Positions 8,017 through 16,445 are shown, numbered from the stretch's first letter. The stretch is DNA of 35,299 bases from an uncultured Oscillospiraceae bacterium (GCA_947629955.1 CANRFT010000022.1:1-35299), one strand, 5' to 3'. Notes: generated from the sequence alone by a model not told the origin. Numbers and translations: made by a program.

Positions 8017-8092
8017 GTAGGGGCCGTTGTCCCCAACGGCCCACGGGAATCGGGACCCACAGCGATAGGCCGATGAGGACATCGGCCCCTAC
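8017..8092 (+). repeat. Inverted doublet of the GTAGGGGCCG hairpin repeat (trpD-trpC gap)
   Basis: Two copies of the 26-base unit face each other. Copy 2 runs forward at 8017-8042 with stem variation TT/AA. Copy 3 is reversed at 8068-8092 with stem variation AT/AT. A 25-base spacer separates them. The outer ends GTAGGGGCC and GGCCCCTAC are perfect inverted repeats, so the 76-base block can form either two small hairpins or one long stem. The arrangement resembles bacterial REP/BIME elements. It ends 6 bases before the trpC ribosome site (8099-8104). Confidence 0.82.
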
Positions 8093-8109
8093 ATGATCGG
8101 AGGTGTCTT

Positions 8110-8898
8110 ATGACCATCCTGGACCAGTTGGCCGCCCACGCCCGGGAGCGGGTGACGGCGGACAGGGAGGAAAACTGCCTGGACGTGATGCGCGAACTGG
8201 CCGCCCAAGGGGGCAGGGGAAACGGCGCGGCCTTTGAGGCGGCCTTGCAAAAGCCCGGCCTGTCCTTCATCTGCGAGGTGAAGCGTGCCTCCCCTTCCAA
8301 GGGGCTCATCGCGCCGGAGTTCCCCTACCTGGACATCGCCAGGGAGTATGAGGCTGCCGGGGCGGACGCGGTGTCCTGCCTCACCGAGCCCAAGTGGTTC
8401 CTGGGGTCCGATCAGATTTTCACCGACATCCGGGCGGCCATCCAGACGCCCATGATCCGCAAGGACTTCACCGTGGACGAGTACCAGATCTATCAGGCCA
8501 AGGTCATGGGGGCCAACGCGGTGTTGCTGATCTGCGCCATCCTGGACACAAAAACGGTGGCCAAGTACTTGGAACTGTGCGATTCCCTGGGCTTGGCGGC
8601 TCTGGTGGAGGCCCACGATGAAAATGAAATTCGCTCCGCCGTGTCCGCCGGGGCGAAGATCATCGGCGTCAACAACCGGAATCTGAAAGACTTCTCGGTG
8701 GACTTCTCCAACGCCGCCCGGCTGCGGGACCTGATCCCGCCCGACCGCATCTATGTGGCCGAGAGCGGGGTGTCCAGTCCCGAGGATGCGGCGGCGCTCC
8801 GAAAAATCGGCGCGGACGCGGTGCTGATGGGGGAGGTCCTCATGCGGGCCAAGGACAAGGCCGCCCTGCTGACCAAAATGCGGGAGGCGGCCAAATGA
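8110..8898 (+). CDS. trpC: Indole-3-glycerol phosphate synthase
   Basis: TrpC closes the indole ring, turning carboxyphenylamino-deoxyribulose phosphate into indole-3-glycerol phosphate with loss of CO2 and water. The 262-residue TIM-barrel protein starts at ATG 8110, 5 bases after GGAGGT. Catalytic-region motifs are CEVKRASPSKG (Glu56 and Lys58), VSCLTEPKWFLGS (89-100), and MIRKDF with Lys118. The phosphate-binding end NNRNLKDF, VAESGV and MGEVLM is intact. It is a single-function protein, not fused to TrpF. Its stop overlaps trpF by four bases. Confidence 0.97.
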   Translation: MTILDQLAAHARERVTADREENCLDVMRELAAQGGRGNGAAFEAALQKPGLSFICEVKRASPSKGLIAPEFPYLDIAREYEAAGADAVSCLTEPKWFLGSDQIFTDIRAAIQTPMIRKDFTVDEYQIYQAKVMGANAVLLICAILDTKTVAKYLELCDSLGLAALVEAHDENEIRSAVSAGAKIIGVNNRNLKDFSVDFSNAARLRDLIPPDRIYVAESGVSSPEDAAALRKIGADAVLMGEVLMRAKDKAALLTKMREAAK

Positions 8899-9500
8899 CC
8901 AGGATCAAGATCTGCGGCCTGTACCGCCCGGAGGACATTGATTATGTAAATCAGGCCAAGCCCGACTGGTGTGGCTTCGTCATCGACTTTCCCCGGAGCC
9001 ATCGGAGCGTGACCCCGGACCGGGCCAGGGAACTGCGCGCGCGCCTGGACCCCGGTATCCCGCCGGTGGGGGTGTTTGTGGACAGCCCCGTGGAGACTGT
9101 GGCCGCCCTGCTGAACGACGGCACCATCTCTGCCGCCCAGCTCCACGGCCACGAGGACGGGGAGTACATCGCCGCCCTGCGGAGGGCCGCCCCCGGCCGC
9201 ACCGTCTGGCAGGCGTTCCGGATACGCTCCGCCGCCGATTTTGACGCGGCCAATTCCTCCGCCGCCGACCTGGTGTTGCTGGACAACGGCTACGGCACCG
9301 GGAAACCCTTTGACTGGTCCCTGGAGGGGACCGTGACCCGTCCCTTCATTCTGGCCGGGGGGCTGACCCCGGAGAACATCCCAGAGGCCATCCGAAAGCT
9401 CCACCCCTACGGGCTGGACATCTCCAGCGGGGTGGAGACGGACAGAAAGAAGGATTTCAATAAGATTCTGGCGGCGGTACGCGCCGCGCGAAAGGAATGA
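8895..9500 (+). CDS. trpF: Phosphoribosylanthranilate isomerase
   Basis: TrpF performs the Amadori isomerisation between the TrpD and TrpC steps. The 201-residue TIM-barrel protein has its general base Cys7 in KICG and the general acid Asp130 in [11 protein letters not shown]. The phosphate-binding [11 protein letters not shown] and [10 protein letters not shown] motifs are at the C-terminal end. The first active-site loop, [14 protein letters not shown], is a slightly divergent form of the usual GFIFxxxSxRxV. The start ATG overlaps the trpC stop (ATGA), so translation is probably coupled. Confidence 0.96.
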   Translation: MTRIKICGLYRPEDIDYVNQAKPDWCGFVIDFPRSHRSVTPDRARELRARLDPGIPPVGVFVDSPVETVAALLNDGTISAAQLHGHEDGEYIAALRRAAPGRTVWQAFRIRSAADFDAANSSAADLVLLDNGYGTGKPFDWSLEGTVTRPFILAGGLTPENIPEAIRKLHPYGLDISSGVETDRKKDFNKILAAVRAARKE

Positions 9501-9505
9501 GCGAT

Positions 9506-10690
9506 ATGTCCAATGGGCGCTTCGGCATCCACGGCGGACAGTATATCCCCGAGACGCTGATGAACGCTGTTCTCGAACTGGAGCGTGCCTACAACCGCTT
9601 CAAGGACGACCCGGACTTTGACCGGGAGCTGACTGATCTGCTGAATGAGTACGCCGGTCGGCCCTCAAGGCTGTACTACGCGGAGAAAATGACAAGGGAC
9701 CTGGGCGGGGCGAAGATCTACCTCAAGCGGGAGGATCTGAACCACACCGGGGCCCACAAGATCAACAACGTGCTGGGCCAGGCGCTCCTTGCAAAGAAGA
9801 TGGGCAAGACGCGGCTCATCGCCGAGACCGGCGCCGGGCAGCACGGGGTGGCCACCGCCACCGCCGCCGCCCTCATGGGCATGGAGTGCGTGGTCTTCAT
9901 GGGGGAGGAGGACACCAAGCGGCAAGCGCTGAACGTGTACCGGATGCGGCTTCTCGGCGCGGAGGTGGTGCCCGTCACCACCGGTACCGCCACGTTGAAG
10001 GACGCCGTGTCCCAGGCCTTCCGGGAGTGGACGAGCCGCATTGACGACACCCACTACTGCCTGGGCTCCGTCATGGGCCCCCACCCCTTCCCCACCATCG
10101 TCCGGGACTTCCAGGCGGTGATCTCCCGGGAGATCAAGCAGCAGCTCCAGGAGAAGGAGGGGAAGCTCCCCGACGCGGTGCTGGCCTGCGTGGGCGGCGG
10201 CTCCAACGCCATCGGCAGCTTCTACCACTTCATCAACGACAAGTCCGTCCGGCTCATCGGCTGCGAGGCCGCCGGCCGGGGCGTGGACACCTTTGAGACA
10301 GCGGCCACCATTGCCACGGGCCGCCTGGGCATTTTCCACGGCATGAAGAGCTACTTCTGCCAGGACCAGTATGGCCAGATCGCCCCGGTGTACTCCATCT
10401 CCGCCGGGCTGGACTACCCCGGCATTGGCCCGGAGCACGCCTGGCTCCATGACACGGGGCGGGCGGAGTACGTCCCCATCACCGACGAGGAGGCGGTGGA
10501 CGCCTTCGAGTACCTGGCCCGGACCGAGGGGATCATCCCCGCCATCGAGTCCGCCCACGCGGTGGCCCACGCCATGAAGATTGCCCCGGAGATGGGTCGG
10601 GACAAGGTCATCGTCATCACCATCTCCGGCCGGGGCGACAAGGACTGCGCCGCCATCGCCCGCTACAGAGGGGAGGATATTTCCGAATGA
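9506..10690 (+). CDS. trpB: Tryptophan synthase beta subunit
   Basis: TrpB condenses indole with serine to give tryptophan using pyridoxal phosphate. ATG 9506 is chosen because AAAGGA (9491-9496) lies 9 bases upstream. The alternative ATG 9497 overlaps the trpF stop but would have its ribosome site immediately against it; using it would add three residues. From 9506 the protein is 394 residues. The PLP lysine is Lys85 in [10 protein letters not shown] and the catalytic glutamate is Glu107 in AETGAGQHG. The cofactor phosphate loop GGGSNAIG and the terminal ISGRGDKD are present. This is the conventional TrpB1 type, expected to pair with the TrpA encoded immediately downstream. Confidence 0.96.
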   Translation: MSNGRFGIHGGQYIPETLMNAVLELERAYNRFKDDPDFDRELTDLLNEYAGRPSRLYYAEKMTRDLGGAKIYLKREDLNHTGAHKINNVLGQALLAKKMGKTRLIAETGAGQHGVATATAAALMGMECVVFMGEEDTKRQALNVYRMRLLGAEVVPVTTGTATLKDAVSQAFREWTSRIDDTHYCLGSVMGPHPFPTIVRDFQAVISREIKQQLQEKEGKLPDAVLACVGGGSNAIGSFYHFINDKSVRLIGCEAAGRGVDTFETAATIATGRLGIFHGMKSYFCQDQYGQIAPVYSISAGLDYPGIGPEHAWLHDTGRAEYVPITDEEAVDAFEYLARTEGIIPAIESAHAVAHAMKIAPEMGRDKVIVITISGRGDKDCAAIARYRGEDISE

Positions 10691-11466
10691 GCAGGATCAA
10701 AGAGGCGTTTGCCAACGGCAAGGCGTTCATCCCCTTCATCACCTGCGGGGACCCGGACTTAGAGACTACCGCCGCCTGCGTGCGGGAGTGCGTGAAGAAC
10801 GGGGCCAGCCTCATCGAGCTGGGCATCCCCTTCTCCGACCCCACCGCCGAGGGGCCGGTGATCCAGGGGGCCAACCTCCGGGCCCTCACCGGCGGCGTCA
10901 CCACCGATAAGATTTTTGACTTGGTGCGGGACCTGCGGCGGGATGTGACCGTGCCCATGGTCTTCATGACCTACGCCAACGTGGTGTTCTCCTACGGCAT
11001 GGACAAGTTCCTGTCCAGAGCCGCCCAAGTGGGCATGGACGGCCTCATCCTCCCCGACGTGCCCTTTGAGGAGAAGGAGGAGTTCGCCCCCGCCTGCCGG
11101 AAGTACGGGCTGGAGCTCATCTCCCTCATCGCCCCCACCTCCGAGGGGCGCATCGCCAGGATCGCCGCCGCCGCGGAGGGGTTCGTCTACTGCGTGTCCT
11201 CCCTGGGGGTGACGGGGGTGCGGAGCGAGATCACCACCGACATCGGGGCCATGGTCTCTCTGGTGCGGCGGGCCAACCCGGACATCCCCTGCGCCGTGGG
11301 CTTCGGCATCTCCACCCCGGAGCAGGCGAAGAAGATGGCCTCCCTGTCCGACGGGGCCATCGTGGGCTCGGCCATCATCAAGATCCTGGCCCAGTACGGG
11401 CCGAACGCCCCCGAATACGTGGGGGCGTATGTGAAGTCCATGACGGACGCGCTGAGAGAGGGCTGA
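10687..11466 (+). CDS. trpA: Tryptophan synthase alpha subunit (Asp60 replaced by Glu)
   Basis: TrpA cleaves indole-3-glycerol phosphate to indole and glyceraldehyde 3-phosphate and channels indole to TrpB. The 259-residue TIM barrel carries [38 protein letters not shown] and the phosphate-binding VGFGIS...GAIVGSA. Catalytic Glu49 (Salmonella numbering) is Glu44 here. The second catalytic residue, Asp60 in the usual ADGP motif, is Glu55 here (TAEGP). The gene overlaps trpB by four bases and is last in the operon. No strong terminator follows, only a 5-bp GAAAG/CTTTC hairpin near 11471-11485, so some transcripts may read into the tRNA. Confidence 0.95.
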   Translation: MSRIKEAFANGKAFIPFITCGDPDLETTAACVRECVKNGASLIELGIPFSDPTAEGPVIQGANLRALTGGVTTDKIFDLVRDLRRDVTVPMVFMTYANVVFSYGMDKFLSRAAQVGMDGLILPDVPFEEKEEFAPACRKYGLELISLIAPTSEGRIARIAAAAEGFVYCVSSLGVTGVRSEITTDIGAMVSLVRRANPDIPCAVGFGISTPEQAKKMASLSDGAIVGSAIIKILAQYGPNAPEYVGAYVKSMTDALREG

Positions 11467-11498
11467 CGGGGAAAGGACAGCTTTCTTAAAATCCGCAC

Positions 11499-11527
11499 TT
11501 GACAAAGGGAGGTTTTTCTGGTAAACT
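11499..11527 (+). promoter_or_regulatory. Promoter of tRNA-Gly
   Basis: TTGACA at 11499-11504 and TAAACT at 11522-11527 are separated by 17 bases. A TG at 11519-11520 gives an extended -10 (TGGTAAACT). It lies 13 bases before the mature tRNA. Confidence 0.85.
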
Positions 11528-11540
11528 CCCCTTTGTCCAT

Positions 11541-11616
11541 GCGAGTGTAGCTCATCTGGTAGAGCGCCACCTTGCCAAGGTGGAGGTAGCGAGTTCGAGC
11601 CTCGTCACTCGCTCCA
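11541..11616 (+). tRNA. tRNA-Gly (anticodon GCC)
   Basis: A full cloverleaf is visible in 76 bases. The 7-bp acceptor stem pairs GCGAGTG with CACTCGC. The anticodon stem is CCACC/GGTGG with loop TTGCCAA, and the anticodon GCC is at 11574-11576. The T loop contains the canonical GTTCGAG sequence. The CCA end is genome-encoded (11614-11616) after discriminator T. It has its own promoter and terminator. Confidence 0.97.
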
Positions 11617-11655
11617 AATAAATCCCCATCCTTTCGGATGGGGATTTATTTTTAG
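11617..11655 (+). terminator. Rho-independent terminator after tRNA-Gly
   Basis: A long A/T-plus-GC stem (AATCCCCATCC with GGATGGGGATT as its core, 11621-11646) with a TTTC loop at 11632-11635 is followed by TTATTTTT. The stem's A-rich foot begins at the last base of the tRNA. Confidence 0.93.
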
Positions 11656-11897
11656 TTCCGCCGGCGGCGGCCTGCGGAAACATCGGCGCGAATTCTCAGA
11701 CATACGGCGCTTCGTGTCTGAATTTCGGGCACGGGACGCCATTTTGCCTGTTGAAATCGGAACCCGCCACATGTTACGGTCTCTTTGACCCCGAGGGGCA
11801 GAAGCGCGCCGGCCCGCAAGGGTCTGGGACAGTGGCTTTTCACAACGGTCCGGTTTATGGGAAACCGCTTATTGATGAAAATCTCTTAAATCCGGTG
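11656..11897. other. Intergenic stretch without a confident gene
   Basis: About 240 bases separate the tRNA terminator from the V-ATPase promoter. A small hairpin is at 11697-11720 (CAGACA and TGTCTG arms with a GCGCTT loop and one bulge). A plus-strand frame is open from about 11653 to a TAA near 11923 but has no ATG, no ribosome site and no recognisable product. A 63-codon minus-strand frame (11652-11843) is arginine-rich at its end and looks like chance. I recognise no known riboswitch class. Confidence 0.4.
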
Positions 11898-11927
11898 TTG
11901 CAGAATCCCCATGTGATATGGTAAAAT
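11898..11927 (+). promoter_or_regulatory. Promoter of the V-ATPase operon
   Basis: TTGCAG at 11898-11903 and TAAAAT at 11922-11927 have an 18-base spacer and an extended -10 (TGGTAAAAT, TG at 11919-11920). The predicted leader of about 60 bases contains a hairpin at 11942-11958 (CGGCAG/CTGCCG) before the first ribosome site. Confidence 0.75.
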
Positions 11928-11995
11928 CATGTTTAAGCTTGCGGCAGGCTGTCTGCCGGAGCTGTAAAGCTGAAAATCCAAGCGAGGTGAGGAAT

Positions 11996-12310
11996 ATGTC
12001 CTTTGAGGCCATTCAACAGGTCACGGCGGCGGAACAGGCCGTCCAGCAGCGCAGGGCCCAGGCGGCGGAGGAGGCGAAACGTCTCGTCGCCGAGGCGGAG
12101 CGGGCCGGACGTCAGACTGTCGCGGACGCCCGCGACCGGGCGGAGGCCAAGGCAAAGGAGCTGCTCTCCCAGGCCGAGGCCAGGGCCGGCGAGACCTCCA
12201 AACGGACGCTGGCTGACAACGCCGCCCAGTGTGAGGCGCTGAAGCAGGCCGCTATGAGCCGTCTGGACAAGGCCGCCGACCTGATCGTTGGAAAGGTGGG
12301 CAGCGACTGA
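11996..12310 (+). CDS. V-type ATP synthase subunit H (coiled-coil peripheral stalk, G/H type)
   Basis: ATG 11996 follows GAGGTGAGG (11984-11992). The 104-residue protein is almost entirely a long charged, alanine-rich helix (QRRAQAAEEAKRLVAEAERAGR onward) ending in KAADLIVGKVGSD. This is the pattern of archaeal/bacterial V-ATPase subunit H, which pairs with subunit E to form the peripheral stalk holding A3B3 against the membrane ring. It is the first gene of the nine-gene operon, the usual place for it. Coiled coils are compositionally biased, so the assignment rests largely on context. Its stop overlaps the subunit I start (TGATG). Confidence 0.85.
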   Translation: MSFEAIQQVTAAEQAVQQRRAQAAEEAKRLVAEAERAGRQTVADARDRAEAKAKELLSQAEARAGETSKRTLADNAAQCEALKQAAMSRLDKAADLIVGKVGSD

Positions 12311-14295
12311 TGGCAATCGTCAAAATGAAACGGCTGCGGCTCATGGGTCTGCGTTCGGACCGAGAGAGGCTTCTCCGTCTGCTCCAGAGCATGGGCTGCG
12401 TGGAACTGCGGGAGCCGGAGATCGACCTGAGCGACCCGGATTGGGCCGCCCTGGCAAAACCGGAGGGCTCCGGCCTCAGCCGGGCGAAGGAGCAAAACCA
12501 GCTGCTGGCCGGCGCGCTCGCGTCCCTCAGCAGATACGCCCCGGCCAAGGACGGGCTTTTTGCCGCCCGCCCCACGGTCAGCGAGGCGGAGCTCTTTGAC
12601 GACGGGGCCTACGCCTCAGGGCTGGAGGCCGCCGGGCAGATCGCCGAAGAGGAGAAGGCCCTGGCCGCCTGCCAGGCGGAGCAGAGCAAGCTCAAGACCC
12701 AGCGGGCCTCTCTGGAGCCCTGGGCGTCCTTGGACGTGCCGCTGGATCAGGAAAATACCGCCAATGTGTCGGTGATCTTCGCCGCGGCCCCCGCCAAGAC
12801 GGACTTCGCCGCCCTGGAGGGCGCGGTGGCCGAGACTACCGAGCTGGCCCAGCTCTATCCCGCCGGGAATGACCGGGAACTCAGGTACTTCCTGCTGGTG
12901 TGCCACACAAGCGTTGAGCACAACTGTGCCGAGGTCCTGCGGCCCCTGGGCTTCTCCCGTGTGAATCTGCGGGGCTGGACGGGCACAGCGGAGGACAACA
13001 TCCGCTCCATCGACAATAAGCTGGCCGCCCTGGAGCGGAAGGAGCAGGAACACAAAGACCGCATCGCCTCTTTCGCGGACCGGCGGGAGGATCTGCGCCG
13101 GTGCGCGGACCGCTCCGCCCAGGAGATTGGCCGGGAGGAGGGCAAGGCCCGGCTGGTGGACACGGAGGCCGCCTTCTATCTGGACGGCTGGCTGCCCGCC
13201 GACCAGCTGCCCGATCTGGAAAATGCCCTGGCCCCCTTCGCCTGCGCCTATGAGGCCGCCGATCCCACCGAGGAGGAGTATCCCCAGGTGCCCGTCAAGC
13301 TGAAGAACAACATCTTCGACCGCTGCATGAACGTGGTCACCGAGATGTACTCCCTGCCGGCCTACGACGGCATCGACCCCAACCCCCTGATGGCCCCCTT
13401 CTTCATCTTCTTCTTCGGCTTCATGATGGCCGACATGGGCTACGGCCTTCTGATGATCGCCGCCGCCCTGGTGGTCCTGCTGAAGATGAAACCCAGGGAA
13501 GGCACCCGCAACTTCATGGAGCTGGTGTTCTGGTGCGGGATCAGCACCTTCATTGTGGGGGCCATGACCGGCGGCTTCTTCGGGGACTTCATCCCACAGC
13601 TGCTCACGCTCATCGACCCCAACAGCACCTTTGAGATGCCCGCCCTGTTTACCCCCCTGGACGACACGGTGGCCATCATGGTGGGCTCCATCGTGCTGGG
13701 CGTCATCCAGATCTTCACCGGCATGACGGTGAGCGTGGTGAGGAAGATCAAGTCCGGCAACTTTATCGACGCCCTGTTCGACGAGTTCACCTGGTGGATC
13801 ATCCTGGCGGGGGTGGCACTGCTGGTGGTGGCCGCCATGGGCATCGCCCCTCTCCCCACCGCCGTGGGCACGGCGGTCATCATCGCGGGCTTTTTGATGC
13901 TGGCCATCGGCGGCACCCGGAACGAGAAGGGCTTCGGCAAAGTCACCGGCTTCATCGGCCTGGTATACAACGGCGTCACCGGTTATTTCAGCGACTCCCT
14001 GTCCTACATCCGGCTCATGGCCCTGATGCTGTCCGGCAGCGTCATCGCCTCGGTGTTCAACACCCTGGGGGCCACGGTGGGGACCGTCCCGGTGGTCGGT
14101 GTCGTCCTGTTCGTGGTCATTTCCATGGTGGGCAACGCCCTGAACATGGCCCTGAACCTGCTGGGCTGCTATGTCCACGACCTGCGGCTCCAGTGTCTTG
14201 AGTTTTTCAACCGGTTCTACAAGGAGGGCGGCAAACCTTACCGTCCCCTGGCGATAGAAACAAAATACACTGACATCATTAAGGAGGAAAACTAA
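12310..14295 (+). CDS. ntpI: V-type ATP synthase subunit I (membrane subunit a)
   Basis: This 661-residue stator subunit forms the ion half-channels facing the K ring. About 330 N-terminal residues are cytosolic with coiled-coil character (for example LERKEQEHKDRIASF) and contact the peripheral stalks. From about residue 357 come seven to eight membrane segments, starting LMAPFFIFFFGFMMADMGYGLLM. The essential arginine that releases the ion from the ring is Arg568 in SLSYIRLMALMLSG. The gene starts within the stop of subunit H. The ribosome site for subunit K (AAGGAGG, 14281-14287) lies inside its last codons. Confidence 0.95.
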   Translation: MAIVKMKRLRLMGLRSDRERLLRLLQSMGCVELREPEIDLSDPDWAALAKPEGSGLSRAKEQNQLLAGALASLSRYAPAKDGLFAARPTVSEAELFDDGAYASGLEAAGQIAEEEKALAACQAEQSKLKTQRASLEPWASLDVPLDQENTANVSVIFAAAPAKTDFAALEGAVAETTELAQLYPAGNDRELRYFLLVCHTSVEHNCAEVLRPLGFSRVNLRGWTGTAEDNIRSIDNKLAALERKEQEHKDRIASFADRREDLRRCADRSAQEIGREEGKARLVDTEAAFYLDGWLPADQLPDLENALAPFACAYEAADPTEEEYPQVPVKLKNNIFDRCMNVVTEMYSLPAYDGIDPNPLMAPFFIFFFGFMMADMGYGLLMIAAALVVLLKMKPREGTRNFMELVFWCGISTFIVGAMTGGFFGDFIPQLLTLIDPNSTFEMPALFTPLDDTVAIMVGSIVLGVIQIFTGMTVSVVRKIKSGNFIDALFDEFTWWIILAGVALLVVAAMGIAPLPTAVGTAVIIAGFLMLAIGGTRNEKGFGKVTGFIGLVYNGVTGYFSDSLSYIRLMALMLSGSVIASVFNTLGATVGTVPVVGVVLFVVISMVGNALNMALNLLGCYVHDLRLQCLEFFNRFYKEGGKPYRPLAIETKYTDIIKEEN

Positions 14296-14296
14296 C

Positions 14297-14791
14297 ATGC
14301 AAGCTTTTTTTGAGTCTTTCGGCGGCATCGGCCTGGCCTATCTGGGCGCCGCTCTGGCCGTCGCCCTGTGCTGCGTCGGCTCCGCCAAAGGCACCGGCAT
14401 GACCGGCGAGGCCGCCACCGGCGTCATCAGCGAGGCCCCCGAGCAGTTCTCCAAGTGCCTGATCCTCCAGGTACTCCCCGGCACCCAGGGCCTGTACGGC
14501 ATCGTGGCCTGGTTCATGGTCCTGCTGAAGATCGGCGTGTTCGGCGGCAGCGTGGCCACCCTCACCATCCAGAACGGTCTGGCCATCTTCTGCGCCTGCC
14601 TGCCCATCGCCCTCGGCGGCCTGCTGTCCGCCATCGCCCAGGGCCGTGTGGCCACCGCCTCCATCAACATCGTCGCCAAGCGCCCCGAGGAGTCCACCAA
14701 GGGCATCATCCTCTGCGGCATCGTGGAGTTCTACGCCATCCTGTCCCTGCTGGCCACCATCCTGCTGGTCATGCTCTATCCGCTGGGCTGA
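14297..14791 (+). CDS. ntpK: V-type ATP synthase subunit K (proteolipid c ring, Na+ type)
   Basis: This 164-residue protein has four membrane helices arranged as two duplicated hairpins, as in V-type proteolipids. Both hairpins carry the G-rich helix and an AxGxV/I...A/SxxPE turn. Only the second has the ion-carrying carboxylate, Glu144 in GIVEFYAIL. Residues equivalent to the Enterococcus hirae Na+ ligands are all present: Leu60, Thr63 and Gln64 (LPGTQGLYG), Gln115 (SAIAQGR) and Glu144. This predicts a Na+-coupled enzyme. One carboxylate per four helices fits a V-type ring mainly suited to pumping, although reversal cannot be excluded. Confidence 0.96.
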   Translation: MQAFFESFGGIGLAYLGAALAVALCCVGSAKGTGMTGEAATGVISEAPEQFSKCLILQVLPGTQGLYGIVAWFMVLLKIGVFGGSVATLTIQNGLAIFCACLPIALGGLLSAIAQGRVATASINIVAKRPEESTKGIILCGIVEFYAILSLLATILLVMLYPLG

Positions 14792-14818
14792 TCCCCTCGG
14801 AAAGGCGGTATTGACAGT

Positions 14819-15409
14819 ATGAACGGAATCGAAAAGATCACCGCCCGCATTGAGGAGGACAGCCAAAAGGAGATCGACGCCCTGCTGGCCCAGGCAAAGG
14901 CCCAGGCGGCGGACATCACCGCCCGGTACCAGGCCCAGGCTGAGGCCGAGGCCGCCGACATCGTGGCCCGGGGCGAGAAGGCCGCCGCGGAACGGGAGGG
15001 CCGTCTGGCCAGCGTGGACCAGCTGGAGTGCCGCAAGGCCGTGCTGGCCGCCAAGCAGGAGGTCATCGAGCTGGCCTTCCGGCGGGCCAAGGAGAAGCTG
15101 CTCTCCCTGCCCCAGGACCGGTACGTGGCACTGCTGGCCGGCCTGGCGGTAAAGGCGTCCTCCACTGGGAAGGAAAAGCTCATCTTCTCCCAGGCCGACC
15201 GGGCCCGGGTGGGCAAGGCCGTGGTGGTGGCCGCCAACGCCAAGATCGGCCCCACCGCCGCCCTCACCCTGGCGGAGGAGACCCGCCCCATGGACGGCGG
15301 CTTCATCCTCAGCGGCGGTACCGTGGAGGTCAACTGTACCTTTGACACCCTGATCCGGCTCCAGCGGGGCGCGCTGGCCGGCCAGGTGGCCAAAGTGCTG
15401 TTCGACTGA
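14819..15409 (+). CDS. ntpE: V-type ATP synthase subunit E (peripheral stalk)
   Basis: This 196-residue protein begins MNGIEKITARIEEDSQKEID and continues with an alanine/glutamate-rich helix to about residue 75, which should pair with subunit H. A compact C-terminal domain with LAEETRPMDGGFILSGGTVEVNCTFDTLI follows and is typical of subunit E, which binds the top of subunit B. GAAAGGCGG lies about 10 bases before the ATG. A TTGACA-like string at 14811 has no matching -10 and is not taken as a promoter. Confidence 0.94.
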   Translation: MNGIEKITARIEEDSQKEIDALLAQAKAQAADITARYQAQAEAEAADIVARGEKAAAEREGRLASVDQLECRKAVLAAKQEVIELAFRRAKEKLLSLPQDRYVALLAGLAVKASSTGKEKLIFSQADRARVGKAVVVAANAKIGPTAALTLAEETRPMDGGFILSGGTVEVNCTFDTLIRLQRGALAGQVAKVLFD

Positions 15410-15443
15410 CGCCCCCTGACATCCGATGAAAGGGGGAAACACC

Positions 15444-16445
15444 TTGTCAAAAAAAATCAAAGACACCGACTATCTGTATATCTCCGCCAGGGTCCGGGTG
15501 CTGGAGACCAGGCTGCTCACCACCGAGCGGATGGAGCGGATGATCGACGCCCGGGACGCGGCCGAGGCCGCCAAGGTGCTGGCCGAGTGCGGCTACCCCG
15601 AACTGACGGCCCCCACTCCCTCCGCTCTGGAGGATATGCTGGCCCGGGCCCAGGCGGACGTGTTCGCCGACCTGGGGAGCGCGGTGGGCGATCCGGCCCT
15701 GCTGGATGTGTTCCGCAGCAAGTACGACTATCACAACGCTAAGGTGCTGGTGAAGGCCGGCGCCCTTGGGATCGACCAGGACCGCCTACTGCTGGGCGGC
15801 GGGCGGTATGAGCCATCCAGACTGGCGGAGGATTACCGCCGGGAGGATCTGTCCGCCTGTTCGGAGATTTTCCGAAAGGGCGTGGCCCGTGCCCGGGAGG
15901 TGCTGGGCTCCACCGGCGACCCCCAGCAGGCCGACTTTGCCCTGGACCGGGCCTGCTACGAGGAACTGACCGCCCTGGCGAAGCAGTCCGGCAGCGCTTT
16001 CCTGGAGGGCTACGCCAGAACGGCCATAGACGGGGCCAATCTCCGTGCTGCCGTCCGGGCCGCCCGGCTGGACAAGGGCCCCCAATTCCTGCGGCAGGTG
16101 CTGGTCCCCGGCGGGAATGTGGACCCGGAGTCCGTTGCCAACGCCTCCGGCGAGCAGTTGGACCGTCTTTTTAAGCACACGGCCCTCCGGGAGGCCGCCG
16201 AGACGGGAGCCTCCCTGGCCCATCCGGGCGGCGGGCCCCTCACCGACTTTGAGCGGGCGTGTGACGACGCGGTGATGGCCTATCTGGCCAAAGCCCGCAT
16301 GGTCCCCTTCGGGGTGGAGCCGGTCATCGGCTACCTGTATGCCCGGGAGGCGGAGGCCACCGCCATCCGCATCATCCTGGCCGGCCGCATGGCCGGGCTG
16401 GACGGGGCCACCATCCGCCAGCGGCTCCGCCGCGGCTACTGCTGA
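15444..16445 (+). CDS. ntpC: V-type ATP synthase subunit C (V0 d-type socket)
   Basis: This subunit sits on the K ring and links it to the central stalk (D and F). I place the start at TTG 15444 because AAAGGGGG (15429-15436) lies 7 bases upstream. The in-frame ATG 15426 would put that ribosome site inside the gene and add six residues (MKGGNT). The 333-residue product begins with a segment reading KDTDYLYISARVRVLETRLL. It is all-helical, with repeated conserved patterns such as FRSKYDYHNAKVLVKAGALG and the terminal REAEATAIRIILAGRMAG, both typical of archaeal-type subunit C. Confidence 0.93.
   Translation: MSKKIKDTDYLYISARVRVLETRLLTTERMERMIDARDAAEAAKVLAECGYPELTAPTPSALEDMLARAQADVFADLGSAVGDPALLDVFRSKYDYHNAKVLVKAGALGIDQDRLLLGGGRYEPSRLAEDYRREDLSACSEIFRKGVARAREVLGSTGDPQQADFALDRACYEELTALAKQSGSAFLEGYARTAIDGANLRAAVRAARLDKGPQFLRQVLVPGGNVDPESVANASGEQLDRLFKHTALREAAETGASLAHPGGGPLTDFERACDDAVMAYLAKARMVPFGVEPVIGYLYAREAEATAIRIILAGRMAGLDGATIRQRLRRGYC

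Noticed and set aside
11652-11843. A 63-codon minus-strand frame after the tRNA-Gly terminator
   Set aside because: No ribosome site and no recognisable protein; it ends in an arginine run from GCC-rich DNA.
14811-14816. TTGACA just before the subunit E gene
   Set aside because: It lies only 8 bases from the start codon, and no -10 could fit upstream of the gene; chance match.
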